Below are positions 52,323-60,356 of a DNA stretch of 64,000 bases, in pieces. The translations under genes and the position numbers were made by a program. Every line of letters starts with the position of its first letter. Position 1 is the stretch's first letter. The notes beneath the pieces were generated by a model. That model was not told the origin of the DNA. It worked only from the letters and a program-made list of their open reading frames with translations, and searched no databases. The stretch is from a virus. The DNA is taken from IMG/VR virus record IMGVR_UViG_3300031673_000012, positions 21,419-85,418 of that record, one strand, 5' to 3'.

Positions 52323-52355
52323 GTTATATATAATTTCTAGTATTGAATATTAAAA

Positions 52356-53861
52356 TTATTGTGGGGCTACGACAGTTGTGGTTATTTTCCCCTTTCGAAT
52401 AAAATTAGTAATTGCTTCACCTAATATACTATCATCAGTGTAAGTATTCTCATCTTCTAAAATATCCCCCTCTTCAGTACCTCTAGAATGTTTTCCCATA
52501 GCCATAGGTCTATTTCTCTCATCATAAATAAAAGTATAAGCTTCTTGTACAAAAAATTTATTAGTAATCATAACTTGATCATTTCTGATATCTTCTTCTA
52601 ACTCATCAATTATAATAGGCCTATTCCTTCTATCTGTATACCATCCTGGTAATTTACTTTTCTTTGGTTTTGATTCTCCTTTTTCTTTTAAAAATTTGGT
52701 TGTATAAAATAAATTAGGATATCCAGCTTCTTGTATTTTTGTAGTTACTGATAACCCTATATCATTACTTTCAGGAGCTACTACTGCTTGATTATATTTA
52801 GTACCATAATCCATTAATAAATTTGCAAACTGACCTACTGCTATTTTACCTTTAAAATAAGCTACTTCATCTCCCCCACGTGTCATAATAGAAAAGGCAG
52901 AATAATCTTTACTCCTACCAGTTGCAATATCAGCACCTAAGTAATATTTTTCTTTTGGGTCTGGTAACTTAACCTCAACAAGGTTTCCCCCTAATCTAAT
53001 TCTATGAATTTCTAACTCAGTAAGAAAATCCTCAATAGCTTTGATATCTGTAAGATCAAAAACTGAATTACCAGAAGTAAGAAAGTCTCCATCAATTTCT
53101 TGAGCTGTTCTTCTTGGACCCAAAGCACTTGACATAATCCTATACCATTCATCATCTCTTTCAGGGTGCATTCTCCAAAATAACCTGATTGGAAAAAATT
53201 CATTTCCACCAGCTACGGCATCTACCCATTGTTTATGATAAAAATTACCAACTCCGTAAGGTGTAGAATTTAAAATTGCTGATCCCCCAGTTGAAAGGGT
53301 TGGAAAAGCTGCTGCCCAAATTTGAGTAGACCATCTAACAATTGCTGCTTCATCAATAACAAGAAGTGAAACTGCTTCCGATCTACCAGCATCTTCTGTT
53401 GTAGGGATACTAGAAATAGTTGATCCATTTGAAAATTCAATTTCTGTACTAGTCCCAATCTCTCCAGGTCTCCCGTTAATAATCCTAATTTTCAAAAAAT
53501 CAGGAATATTACGATACATATACTTTATTCTCCTAAGTACCTTTTTAGCAACCCTGTCTTTGATCGATATTATTTGGATATTTTTATTGAAATGAAACAT
53601 TGCCAACCAAAGGCAATACATTGAAATTAATTCTGTTAATCCAGCTTGTCTAAATTTTAATACTATATTGAATCTATTTCTAAGGAAATAATATAAAACA
53701 GATTTTTGATACTCATAAAGGTCAAAGTTAACTTTTCCTCTTACAGGATGGATTACATAAACAAATTGAGAAAAATAAAAAGGGTCTCTGGAGACCTTTT
53801 CTATAATTTTAAATTGTTCTATTGTAATACCATTACCTGATTCAATCTCGACTTTTGCCAT
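52356..53861 (-). CDS. terL: Large terminase subunit, ATPase and nuclease
   Basis: The 501-residue protein is the DNA-packaging motor. The ATPase domain has an altered Walker A (KFRQAGLTE, residues 69-77; the RQxGxT type of many T4-like motors), Walker B LLVIDEAA (Asp170-Glu171) and the coupling motif STPYGVGNFYHK. The RNase H-like nuclease follows, with YYLGADIATGRSKDYSAF (Asp near 312) and later acidic residues (ESNDIG, DDSILGEAI). Length is typical. No small terminase gene was recognised nearby; the intergenic stretch upstream holds two large palindromes instead. Confidence 0.9.
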   Translation of the reverse strand: MAKVEIESGNGITIEQFKIIEKVSRDPFYFSQFVYVIHPVRGKVNFDLYEYQKSVLYYFLRNRFNIVLKFRQAGLTELISMYCLWLAMFHFNKNIQIISIKDRVAKKVLRRIKYMYRNIPDFLKIRIINGRPGEIGTSTEIEFSNGSTISSIPTTEDAGRSEAVSLLVIDEAAIVRWSTQIWAAAFPTLSTGGSAILNSTPYGVGNFYHKQWVDAVAGGNEFFPIRLFWRMHPERDDEWYRIMSSALGPRRTAQEIDGDFLTSGNSVFDLTDIKAIEDFLTELEIHRIRLGGNLVEVKLPDPKEKYYLGADIATGRSKDYSAFSIMTRGGDEVAYFKGKIAVGQFANLLMDYGTKYNQAVVAPESNDIGLSVTTKIQEAGYPNLFYTTKFLKEKGESKPKKSKLPGWYTDRRNRPIIIDELEEDIRNDQVMITNKFFVQEAYTFIYDERNRPMAMGKHSRGTEEGDILEDENTYTDDSILGEAITNFIRKGKITTTVVAPQ

Positions 53862-53910
53862 ATAATATGAAAGGGATAAAAAAAAGGAGGATTTAAATTT
53901 CTGATAAGAA

Positions 53911-53945
53911 ATAGGATAATATAAGAATATCTTATATTATCCTAT
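53911..53945. repeat. Perfect 16-base-pair inverted repeat with 3-base loop
   Basis: Arms 53911-53926 and 53930-53945 are exact reverse complements (ATAGGATAATATAAGA type) around a three-base loop. The element lies 50 bases upstream of the terminase start, in a 275-base stretch without genes. It has no T run next to it on either side. It may be an operator, a packaging signal or an mRNA-stabilising stem. Confidence 0.75.
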
Positions 53946-54000
53946 TAATTATGAAGAGATTAGAAGGTTTATTAGATACTTATTATATCAATATTTATAT

Positions 54001-54085
54001 GGATGCCTGAGAGGGCGGATATTAAAAATAAATATATTATTATTTTATTTAATAATATATTATTTTTATATCGCCCGAGGCACCC
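54001..54085. repeat. Long 85-base stem-loop near the terminase gene
   Basis: The outer arm GCCT pairs with AGGC, then GGGCG (54013-54017) with CGCCC (54072-54076). A nearly continuous AT stem of about 20 base pairs (54019-54039 with 54053-54071) follows, with one bulge and a 13-base loop. The GC-rich base on an AT-rich stem stands out in this AT-rich DNA. It lies between the endolysin and terminase genes and is not followed by a T run, so a classical terminator is unlikely. It could be a structured RNA or packaging/recognition site. Confidence 0.65.
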
Positions 54086-54136
54086 TAAAATTTGAAAAAT
54101 TGGATTTTTTAAAGAAAGGAAAAAGGAAATCAGAAA

Positions 54137-54877
54137 TTAAGCCTTTTTCTTTGATTTCTCAGTCTTTATTCCTTTCTTTATAGGTTTAATTTCTGATTTA
54201 TCTGGGGATTTATCTGAGGTCCTAATATTAATCAGTTCTTCCTGAACTTCTTTAAGTGCTCGGATCAGGGGCGGATAAGGAAATGGGTCAGATTTATCTT
54301 CTCGGACTGTACAATGGGTCCATATTCCAGGAAGGTGGTCCTTAATTACTTTAGGATTAAATTCGAAAATGGTTTTAATCTCATTTTCAAAACCTAATTT
54401 AGGAAAATCTATAGTATTTTTACCTATTAACCATTTAAGAGATTCAAGTTGGTTCTCACTATAAGCATGCCAGTATTTAAACCCTTTCCATGGTTTATCA
54501 AATATATATACTTCTTCATCCGGTATAATTGTGTATCTCATTTTATTTGGCCATAAAGGATAAAATCTGAACTCACCTTTTTCAGAATAAATTGGACCAG
54601 CAGATACCAATTCTATATTGATACTGTGCATTTCATGCCAATTATCATCCTTCTTAATCCCTAAATGATATGCCCACATTTTAGGATCAAAACATTCTAT
54701 AATGGACCCATCTCTATCAATTATAAATGGAGTTCCTACTCTTTCAGGAGTAGAATTCCACCATCTCCAAGCACTCATAGCATTAGTACTAACAGTATGA
54801 TGAAGAAATTGGGAAAACTTTTCATACTCTTGGGTAAGGTATTGCCCATTAGTTAAATGTTTTTTTATAGTATCCAT
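54137..54877 (-). CDS. Endolysin: N-acetylmuramoyl-L-alanine amidase
   Basis: The 246-residue protein is a zinc amidase (amidase_2/PGRP type) that cuts the link between sugar and peptide in peptidoglycan. The zinc and catalytic residues are in FLHHTVS (His26/27), WAYHLG (His71), NIELVSAG (Glu89) and THCTVREDKSDP (His188, Lys195, Asp197). The domain ends near residue 215. A Lys-rich tail follows (ending KKGIKTEKSKKKA). There is no signal peptide, so a holin is needed. It overlaps the downstream end of the methyltransferase gene by 13 bases. Confidence 0.85.
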   Translation of the reverse strand: MDTIKKHLTNGQYLTQEYEKFSQFLHHTVSTNAMSAWRWWNSTPERVGTPFIIDRDGSIIECFDPKMWAYHLGIKKDDNWHEMHSINIELVSAGPIYSEKGEFRFYPLWPNKMRYTIIPDEEVYIFDKPWKGFKYWHAYSENQLESLKWLIGKNTIDFPKLGFENEIKTIFEFNPKVIKDHLPGIWTHCTVREDKSDPFPYPPLIRALKEVQEELINIRTSDKSPDKSEIKPIKKGIKTEKSKKKA

Positions 54878-55878
54878 TTTTCGGATTTTTTAAGTTGTTT
54901 ATAAAACCAACGACCTATTTCGTATGGGGGTGTTTTAGTAACTGTTGTTCTACCTTTATTAATACAAAAACCTTTCTTATCTTTATCCATCCAAATTTTA
55001 AAAGTATCCGGAATCCCTTGAATCCTTGCTAATTCTCTTGGAGACATTTGTAAGCCTTGATCATTAAATTGACGGTTAGCTTTACGAGCAACAGCTGGAT
55101 AACCTTTATCAAGATTTCTATAAACTCCGGGGGCTGTAGTAAATTTCTTATTATTAACTTGCCACCTTTTTTGTTCTGGATTATTTAACCAATATTCTTG
55201 GATTTTTCTTAAGGTTATTCTAAATCCTGCATACATAGTAATAATATCTGAAATATCTTCTCTTATATGCCCAATCTCTAAAATTTCACCTTCTCTTAAT
55301 CCAATTAGTAATTCCTTACATGTTTTAAGTTTATTTATCTTATATACATTAAAAAATTGGTATTGTACTTTCGATAAATTATTACCAAAAATTTCTTTCC
55401 TTAATCCAATGATAACTAATCTTATTCGAGTTTTTTGTGAATTACCCCACTCAGTTACTGATAATGAATGAAAGATTAATTCATAATTAGGAAAAGATTT
55501 CTCCCAGACTTCTTTTGGCACCATTTCTAAAGTCTTTGGTAGATTCTCCATCATAAAAACTTTCGGTTTATAATATTTTAGTCCTATTAAAAATAATTCA
55601 AAACTCTCATCTTTCATAGGATCTGAAGTTTTTTTAGCTCTACTATAAGCTAACATAGAACTATGACCGCAGTTAGGAGCCCCAACTATAACATCGCATG
55701 ATATAGCTCGAGTCATATCTACTGGGTTTGTATAAAGTGGTATATTTGGAAAATTAAGTTTCCACTGTATATCTTCAGGGGTTTTAAAATTAGAACGAAT
55801 TTCTATATTCCCAATTAGATATTTTCTCATGGGATAGAGTATGACCCCATTTCCTCCACAAATTCCTAATATTCTCAT
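54865..55878 (-). CDS. DNA (cytosine-5) methyltransferase
   Basis: The 337-residue protein has the ordered motifs of C5 cytosine methyltransferases. These are motif I GICGGNGVILYP (residues 5-16), motif IV with catalytic Cys70 in VGAPNCGHSS (an unusual APNC instead of PPC), motif VI MENLP (110-114), motif VIII QKTRIRLVIIGLR (148-160) and C-terminal motifs with ARIQGIPDTF. About 130 residues lie between motif VIII and the last motifs as target recognition region. No restriction partner is adjacent, so it is probably an orphan, for example to hide phage DNA from host restriction. The family is certain; the recognised sequence is not readable. Confidence 0.85.
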   Translation of the reverse strand: MRILGICGGNGVILYPMRKYLIGNIEIRSNFKTPEDIQWKLNFPNIPLYTNPVDMTRAISCDVIVGAPNCGHSSMLAYSRAKKTSDPMKDESFELFLIGLKYYKPKVFMMENLPKTLEMVPKEVWEKSFPNYELIFHSLSVTEWGNSQKTRIRLVIIGLRKEIFGNNLSKVQYQFFNVYKINKLKTCKELLIGLREGEILEIGHIREDISDIITMYAGFRITLRKIQEYWLNNPEQKRWQVNNKKFTTAPGVYRNLDKGYPAVARKANRQFNDQGLQMSPRELARIQGIPDTFKIWMDKDKKGFCINKGRTTVTKTPPYEIGRWFYKQLKKSEKWIL

Positions 55879-55935
55879 GTTTTTAAGAATTTTAGTCTTG
55901 CGAATTAGATAATATACTATTTTAAATAAAATATC

Positions 55936-56178
55936 ATGGAGGAAGAAATTAATACTTATTTTTCAGATATATCAAAATTATTAAATGGTCAATTAAGGGG
56001 ACCTATTAATAAAAAGGCTAGAGAAGAAAATTTAGAATTAATACAATTAACTATTAGTGATGTTTTTGAAAAAGGTTATAATTTAGGGAAATCTGTTAGG
56101 GAAAATGAAAATAATGTGGATAAATTAAAATCAGAATTAGGTATAAAACCAGAAAAAGATGACGATAAAGGATCTTGA
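55936..56178 (+). CDS. Small hypothetical protein, first gene of the early plus-strand block
   Basis: The 80-residue protein is acidic and helical (MEEEINTYFSDISKLLNGQL, KKAREENLELIQLTISDVF) with a Lys/Asp-rich end (GIKPEKDDDKGS). It is not recognised. It is the first plus-strand gene after the divergent gap at 55879-55935, so a promoter for the early block probably lies in that AT-rich gap, although no clear consensus was found there. Confidence 0.55.
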   Translation: MEEEINTYFSDISKLLNGQLRGPINKKAREENLELIQLTISDVFEKGYNLGKSVRENENNVDKLKSELGIKPEKDDDKGS

Positions 56179-56332
56179 AATTCTTTTTAGAAAAGAAACT
56201 GGTATGTATCCACCATTCAGTAGATTTATAAATAATGGTGATATAAAACGAAAAAAAATAGCTTCAGAAAAATCCTATATAGAATGGCTTAAAGAAAAAT
56301 TCTTTAGTAATGGTTCAATCAAAAGTAAATAG
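56159..56332 (+). CDS. Small basic hypothetical protein
   Basis: A 57-codon frame begins at ATG 56159, overlapping the end of the previous gene by 20 bases, and ends at TAG 56330-56332. The product (MTIKDLEILFRKETGMYPPF, then a KRKKIASEKSYIEWLKEKFF helix) is basic and could bind nucleic acids. It overlaps the next gene by 23 bases. Such nested overlaps are typical of the early block. Confidence 0.55.
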   Translation: MTIKDLEILFRKETGMYPPFSRFINNGDIKRKKIASEKSYIEWLKEKFFSNGSIKSK

Positions 56333-56621
56333 ATATCTAATTGCAGGTTCAATCTTATTAGACCAAGAACTTATTAAGCTCGGTTATACTCATGTTAGTA
56401 CTAAGGGTGGTGGAACTAATGAAGTTAAAGAATTTAGGAATAAGGATAAAATTGTATTAACAGGTTATTGGAAAATAACCATTACCCATATTGAACCAAC
56501 GAAAGAAATTCAATTATATTCGGGGTTTTCTATTGAAGATCAAGTTTTAAAATTCCTTACAGAAAGAAACCTTTTTGAAATAAAAACAGAAAAAGATGAC
56601 AAACCTATTTCTGGGAAATGA
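56310..56621 (+). CDS. Small hypothetical protein
   Basis: The 103-residue protein is not recognised. It has a helical start (VNRYLIAGSILLDQELIKLG), strand-rich middle (GYWKITITHIEPTKEIQLYSGF) and a charged end (KTEKDDKPISGK) that overlaps the next gene by 26 bases. It lies between short early genes and is probably co-expressed with them. Confidence 0.5.
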   Translation: MVQSKVNRYLIAGSILLDQELIKLGYTHVSTKGGGTNEVKEFRNKDKIVLTGYWKITITHIEPTKEIQLYSGFSIEDQVLKFLTERNLFEIKTEKDDKPISGK

Positions 56622-57075
56622 GGGAGCAATTATAAGTGATGATAAGAATTATCGTTATGCTCTTTGGCGTATTTGGGATCATAGATTAAAACTTATTATG
56701 TTTATCATGTTGAATCCTTCAACAGCAGATGAAAAGAAAAATGATCCAACTATTCATAAATGTATTACTTATGCTAAACGTTGGGGATATGGTGGTATTT
56801 TGATTGGTAACCTTTATGCCTTTAGAAGTACTAATCCTTTAGCTCTAAATTTTGAATCTAATCCAGTTGGTCCAGATTGTGATTTTTATTTATCTGAAAT
56901 GATAAAACATGTTGATTTAAAGATAGCTGCTTGGGGTAATAATGGAATTACAAAGGGGAGAACTGATAAAGTTAAATCACTTATGGGTAAATTGCATTAT
57001 TTAGAATTATCAAAATCAGGTAATCCAAAACACCCATTATATCTTAGAAAAACTCTAAAACCTCAGAGTTTCTAG
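56596..57075 (+). CDS. DUF1643-like protein
   Basis: The 159-residue protein shows the pattern of the DUF1643 family found in phages: RYALWRIWD, FIMLNPSTADEKKNDPTIHKCI, GYGGILIGNLYAFRSTNPLAL and KIAAWGNNGI. Function of that family is unknown, with the conserved Asn-Pro-Ser-Thr-Ala-Asp suggesting an enzyme or nucleotide-binding fold. It sits in the early gene block. Confidence 0.75.
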   Translation: MTNLFLGNEGAIISDDKNYRYALWRIWDHRLKLIMFIMLNPSTADEKKNDPTIHKCITYAKRWGYGGILIGNLYAFRSTNPLALNFESNPVGPDCDFYLSEMIKHVDLKIAAWGNNGITKGRTDKVKSLMGKLHYLELSKSGNPKHPLYLRKTLKPQSF

Positions 57076-57132
57076 TATTTGGAAAATATTACACCAAAAG
57101 ACTATTATTATATATAACATTATTAACTAGAT

Positions 57133-57345
57133 ATGAGCAAAGCTTTAATAGATACTGATCCTATGCCTTTCGGAAGATTCAAAGGAACTGCTTTGGCTAA
57201 TGTCCCAGCTTCGTATTTACGATGGGTTAAAGAAAATGTATATAAAAATCCATCTAATGAAGGTTTATTTAAATATATCTATGAAAATTGGGATGCAATT
57301 TCTAAAGAATTGGAAAATGAAGAAAAGGGTAAATCTGGGTCCTAG
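57133..57345 (+). CDS. DUF3820-like small protein
   Basis: The 70-residue protein matches DUF3820: DTDPMPFGRFKGTALANVPASYLRW is the family core (DTDxMPFGKxKG, then the VPxxYLxW motif). Proteins with this domain occur next to exonucleases and in phages. No catalytic role can be read. It overlaps the following gene by 29 bases. Confidence 0.7.
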   Translation: MSKALIDTDPMPFGRFKGTALANVPASYLRWVKENVYKNPSNEGLFKYIYENWDAISKELENEEKGKSGS

Positions 57346-57505
57346 TTTAGGTAAAAAATATGTTAAAATTAATCAAAAGACTTGGATTGAAGTAAATGAA
57401 AATATTCCTGATGAACAAGCTATTGAAGAATATTTAAAAAAATTAGAGAATAGAGAAAAAAGACCAATAGGTAGACTTATTTATAAAGAAAAAAAGAATG
57501 GCTGA
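57317..57505 (+). CDS. Small basic hypothetical protein
   Basis: Starting at ATG 57317 inside the end of the DUF3820 gene, a 62-residue basic protein is encoded (MKKRVNLGPSLGKKYVKINQ, then LKKLENREKRPIGRLIYKEK). The alternative start at 57200 would overlap nearly all of the previous gene and is less likely. It overlaps the HTH gene by 8 bases. It may bind nucleic acids or serve as a small regulator. Confidence 0.5.
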   Translation: MKKRVNLGPSLGKKYVKINQKTWIEVNENIPDEQAIEEYLKKLENREKRPIGRLIYKEKKNG

Positions 57506-57842
57506 TGACTTTTATAAATTTAAAGAAATCTGTGATAAACTTATAGAGCATGGGTGGAGTACTCCTAATATTGCTCGTGAAACTGGTTTATCTACACCAA
57601 CTATACATGGTATTATTCATGGTAGGACAACAAATATTCGAACTTCTACTATGAATAATATTAAACGTTTTGTAAAGATCCATGATGAAGATCAACTACA
57701 TAATGGGGAATCTAAATTTTCAGTACAGAAAAAAACCATGTTAGAAGAAGTAAAGGAACATAAATTTTATTCTAATATTGCTAAATTATTGAGATCAGTT
57801 CCAGAAGGATTAACTGTTAATGTAATAATAAAAAAATTATGA
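57498..57842 (+). CDS. HTH-domain transcription regulator (XRE-like)
   Basis: The 114-residue protein has a helix-turn-helix in its first half: LIEHGWSTPNIARETGLSTPTIHGIIHGRTTNI (about residues 15-47), the pattern of XRE/Cro-type repressors (helix, turn, recognition helix with TGLSTPTIHGI). The second half is basic and helical. It probably regulates the early genes or a lysis/lysogeny-type switch. No operator was identified. Confidence 0.7.
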   Translation: MADDFYKFKEICDKLIEHGWSTPNIARETGLSTPTIHGIIHGRTTNIRTSTMNNIKRFVKIHDEDQLHNGESKFSVQKKTMLEEVKEHKFYSNIAKLLRSVPEGLTVNVIIKKL

Positions 57843-58195
57843 AATTTACCATGAGACTAATCCGTTATTTAACCCAAGATTTAGTAGATTTAACTTTATT
57901 CACCTTTTTCGTTATAGTTCTTATCAAAAACTTTATTGAAAAATGGTATGAGATTAATATAGCTATTCTCGCAGCTAATATTTTCATTATCCTTTATATT
58001 CTCGGAACAACTTGGAGAATAGGAAATTTACGGGATATTGCAAATGAAATAATAAGAGATAATGCTGTAAGAAAACGTCTAAAATTAAATGTATTTTCTC
58101 TTAGGTATAGACGTAAGAAAAAATATATAATGGGTTGGGTATGGTATATTTTAGTTACTGCTGTTTTTGTTTATGTATTATTAATTAATAAATAA
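57839..58195 (+). CDS. Small membrane protein
   Basis: The 118-residue protein has three likely membrane segments, near residues 17-28 (LVDLTLFTFFVIVLI), 38-57 and 96-113 (MGWVWYILVTAVFVYVLL). Between them are basic stretches (RKRLKLNVFSLRYRRKKKY). No family was recognised. It overlaps the HTH gene by four bases. A role in the host membrane is inferred. Confidence 0.6.
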   Translation: MKFTMRLIRYLTQDLVDLTLFTFFVIVLIKNFIEKWYEINIAILAANIFIILYILGTTWRIGNLRDIANEIIRDNAVRKRLKLNVFSLRYRRKKKYIMGWVWYILVTAVFVYVLLINK

Positions 58196-58198
58196 CTA

Positions 58199-58540
58199 AT
58201 GAAAAAATTATTGATCTCGTTATTAATCCTTATGGGTATAAGTTGTTCTAAATCAAAAGAGGAATCAAAAGAAAGACCTATAGAATATTCACCAAAATAT
58301 AATTATGGTGTTATTACTGTTGAACAGGGTTTAGCAGAAATACGAATCTATAATAATGAACCGTTTGCCATTAATTATCCCTGTTCTTATGTTTATGATT
58401 ATATCCTATTAAGAGCTGATAGTTTTGTTGTAGGAGAAATATATTCTGCAATACCATATCAGATTCCAGCAGAAGATAAATTTTTTAAAGTTAAGATTGA
58501 TGAAAATGATGTTTATTTAAAGTTCAAAAGGATTAACTAA
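58199..58540 (+). CDS. Small lipoprotein
   Basis: The 113-residue protein starts with a lipoprotein leader (MKKLLISLLILMGISCSKSK): a hydrophobic stretch and lipobox MGISC with the Cys to be lipidated. The mature part is strand-rich (YNYGVITVEQGLAEIRIYNNE, SFVVGEIYSAIPYQ). It resembles small surface lipoproteins found in Bacteroidota. Its function may be superinfection exclusion or surface change. Confidence 0.65.
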   Translation: MKKLLISLLILMGISCSKSKEESKERPIEYSPKYNYGVITVEQGLAEIRIYNNEPFAINYPCSYVYDYILLRADSFVVGEIYSAIPYQIPAEDKFFKVKIDENDVYLKFKRIN

Positions 58541-58547
58541 TAGGATA

Positions 58548-58721
58548 ATGGAACCTACGAAATACGAGATAATAGTAAATGATCCAAAATCCGTTCGAAA
58601 GATACAAAGAGTAGTTATCATTCTCGATCGGATAGCTGGAATGCTTGATAAACATAAACATATTCAAATCGATATAACGGTTATTCCAATTAAAAAACGA
58701 TGGTATTATTTTTGGAGATAA
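58548..58721 (+). CDS. Small basic hypothetical protein
   Basis: A 57-codon frame from ATG 58548 to TAA 58719-58721 encodes a basic protein with a helical centre (KSVRKIQRVVIILDRIAGML) and a basic, aromatic end (IKKRWYYFWR). It follows the lipoprotein gene by 7 bases and precedes the FISUMP-type gene by 8, so it is packed as a real gene. Confidence 0.55.
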   Translation: MEPTKYEIIVNDPKSVRKIQRVVIILDRIAGMLDKHKHIQIDITVIPIKKRWYYFWR

Positions 58722-58729
58722 TAAAATCA

Positions 58730-59533
58730 ATGAAAAGGCTATTATTTGTTTTAACAATTATATTTTTACATGGGTGTATTAAGATATATCAAGACCCAGT
58801 AATTATCAAGGAAAAGGATACAATAGTAGTTGTTTTGCCATCCGATACAATTACCTTACTATCTGATACAATTGTGATTCATGATACAGTATTCCCTCCC
58901 CAAATTGTTTATGCAGTAAAAGATTTGGATGGTAATGGCTATACTGCTGATACAATAGGTGATCAGATATGGCTTGGTGAAAATTTAAGAACTACTACAT
59001 ATAATGATGGTACCTTAATTCCTTATGTAACTATTGGGGACTGGTTTTATGCTTGGGATGCGTATTGCTGGTATAGTCAAAACCCTAATTTAGGATATGG
59101 GGCATTATATAATTGGTATGTCGTTAATACTGGTAAGTTGTGTCCTATTGGGTGGCGTGTGCCAAGTGATGATGATTGGAAAACTCTTTTTGTTTATTTA
59201 GGAGGAACTGCAACTATGGTCAAAGGGGATACGAATTTTTATTATTTAGGGATTGGAGGAAAACTTAAAGAGACAGGAGAAGAACATTGGCAAAGTCCAA
59301 ATACTGGAGCAACTAATAAAAGTGGGTTTACAGCTTTACCAGGAGGGGGTATTTTTTTACTTTCTTTTAGCGAACTTAGTCAAACGGCAATCTGGTGGAC
59401 TTCTTCTCCGCCAACTGGTAGGTATTTTAGTTTAACATGGGTTTATGTAAACTTTAATTCAGATAATGTTTATATGGATAAACATGGGTATAGTTGGGAT
59501 AAGGGATTTTCGGTAAGGTGTATTAAAAACTAA
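58730..59533 (+). CDS. FISUMP-domain lipoprotein
   Basis: The start is ATG 58730, because MKRLLFVLTIIFLHGC forms a lipoprotein leader with lipobox LHGC; the upstream alternative would add a short unlikely extension. The 267-residue protein has the FISUMP domain of Fibrobacter/Bacteroidota: YTADTIGDQIWLGENLRTTTYNDG, WYAWD-like aromatic strands, GALYNWYVV and CPIGWRVPSDDDWKTL. Its mature part is secreted to the outer surface. It is typical of the host phylum and unusual in a phage, so it may be a host-derived surface protein. Confidence 0.8.
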   Translation: MKRLLFVLTIIFLHGCIKIYQDPVIIKEKDTIVVVLPSDTITLLSDTIVIHDTVFPPQIVYAVKDLDGNGYTADTIGDQIWLGENLRTTTYNDGTLIPYVTIGDWFYAWDAYCWYSQNPNLGYGALYNWYVVNTGKLCPIGWRVPSDDDWKTLFVYLGGTATMVKGDTNFYYLGIGGKLKETGEEHWQSPNTGATNKSGFTALPGGGIFLLSFSELSQTAIWWTSSPPTGRYFSLTWVYVNFNSDNVYMDKHGYSWDKGFSVRCIKN

Positions 59534-59537
59534 AATT

Positions 59538-59726
59538 ATGGGACAAAGAAAGATTTTTGTAAGTAGAACAGGAGTTGAATTGGCAATAAGAATGCTGCCT
59601 AAAACTACCGAGATGTTTTTTGAGATAAAAGACGATGATACAATTACTTTTGTTTATTTTGATGAAAAAGATACTGCAGATTTGATTCGGGAATTGCAGA
59701 AGATTAAAAAACAGATTGCAAAATGA
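59538..59726 (+). CDS. Small hypothetical protein
   Basis: The 62-residue protein (strand-rich start KIFVSRTGVELAIRML, helix DTADLIRELQKIKKQIAK at the end) is not recognised. It begins four bases after the FISUMP-type gene and overlaps the start of the next small gene by four bases, a common phage overlap. Confidence 0.55.
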   Translation: MGQRKIFVSRTGVELAIRMLPKTTEMFFEIKDDDTITFVYFDEKDTADLIRELQKIKKQIAK

Positions 59727-59821
59727 AAAAGCTCTTTGAATTTATTGCGAGCCTTGTGTTGTTTGTGCTGGTCTATTGCTTGGCCGGGATTGTGAAAGTA
59801 ATATTCATAATCAAAAAGTGA
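59723..59821 (+). CDS. Micro-protein with one membrane segment
   Basis: A 32-residue frame from ATG 59723 to TGA 59819-59821 encodes MKKLFEFIASLVLFVLVYCL and then AGIVKVIFIIKK. It is a single hydrophobic helix with a basic tail. It overlaps the gene before it by four bases (ATGA), which supports translation. It may sit in the inner membrane. Confidence 0.5.
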   Translation: MKKLFEFIASLVLFVLVYCLAGIVKVIFIIKK

Positions 59822-59827
59822 TAAGCA

Positions 59828-60142
59828 ATGAAAGAGATTGATATTCCAGTAAAAGAAAGGAGAATACAATGTGAATATTGTGGGCATACTATGCCATTAA
59901 TGAATACTCCTTATGCTTCAAATCATTATAGATTTGGTTTTAAATGTTGTGTTTGTAAAAAAGAAGGCTGCGAAGAATGTACGACATGGTTTACATATAA
60001 CGAAGTTAAATATTTATATCATGGAAAGTGTGAAAAAAAATTACCTGAAAGAGTTTTAAAAGCAATAAAAGCATATAGGAAGAAAAAAGATAGGAAAGAT
60101 CTACAGCATTATTCAGATTATCCTTTAAATCATATTTGTTAA
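59828..60142 (+). CDS. Cysteine-rich protein, probable zinc binder
   Basis: The 104-residue protein has an ordered set of cysteines: CEYCGH (residues 15-20), CCVC (38-41) and CEEC (46-49). A further CEKK follows near 68 and then a basic tail (KAIKAYRKKKDRKDLQ). Two zinc sites are likely. No family was recognised. It lies in the early block and could bind DNA, RNA or a host protein. Confidence 0.6.
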   Translation: MKEIDIPVKERRIQCEYCGHTMPLMNTPYASNHYRFGFKCCVCKKEGCEECTTWFTYNEVKYLYHGKCEKKLPERVLKAIKAYRKKKDRKDLQHYSDYPLNHIC

Positions 60143-60170
60143 TAATTAAACCAATAACACAAATAAAGAC

Positions 60171-60356
60171 ATGACAGCAGAAGATAAAAATTGGTATAAA
60201 AAAAAGTTCTTTAAAGAATTTAAAGAAATGGATATTAAAAATAAGGATATAATTAAGCTTTGGGACGCTTTTGATATTATTGACAATGTTGCGTTTGATT
60301 ATAATACAGATGCTAAGAATATATTAGCTGTTTATTATATTATACACTTTCCATAA
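60171..60356 (+). CDS. Small hypothetical protein
   Basis: The 61-residue protein (MTAEDKNWYKKKFFKEFKEM, then IKLWDAFDIIDNVAFDYNTD) is helical and charged. It is not recognised. Its first residues resemble those of the 18-codon frame that follows, suggesting a small duplicated element. Confidence 0.5.
   Translation: MTAEDKNWYKKKFFKEFKEMDIKNKDIIKLWDAFDIIDNVAFDYNTDAKNILAVYYIIHFP

Noticed and set aside
11234-53861. T4-type late promoters (TATAAATA) before minus-strand structural genes
   Set aside because: AT-rich spacers give many partial matches at inconsistent distances; no shared motif stood out.
52356-53861. The terminase Walker A change (RQAGLT) as a sign of inactivity
   Set aside because: RQxGxT-type loops are common in T4-like terminases and other motifs are intact.
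57200-57316. An upstream start for the small gene ending at 57505
   Set aside because: It would overlap almost the whole DUF3820-like gene; the ATG at 57317 gives a normal short overlap.
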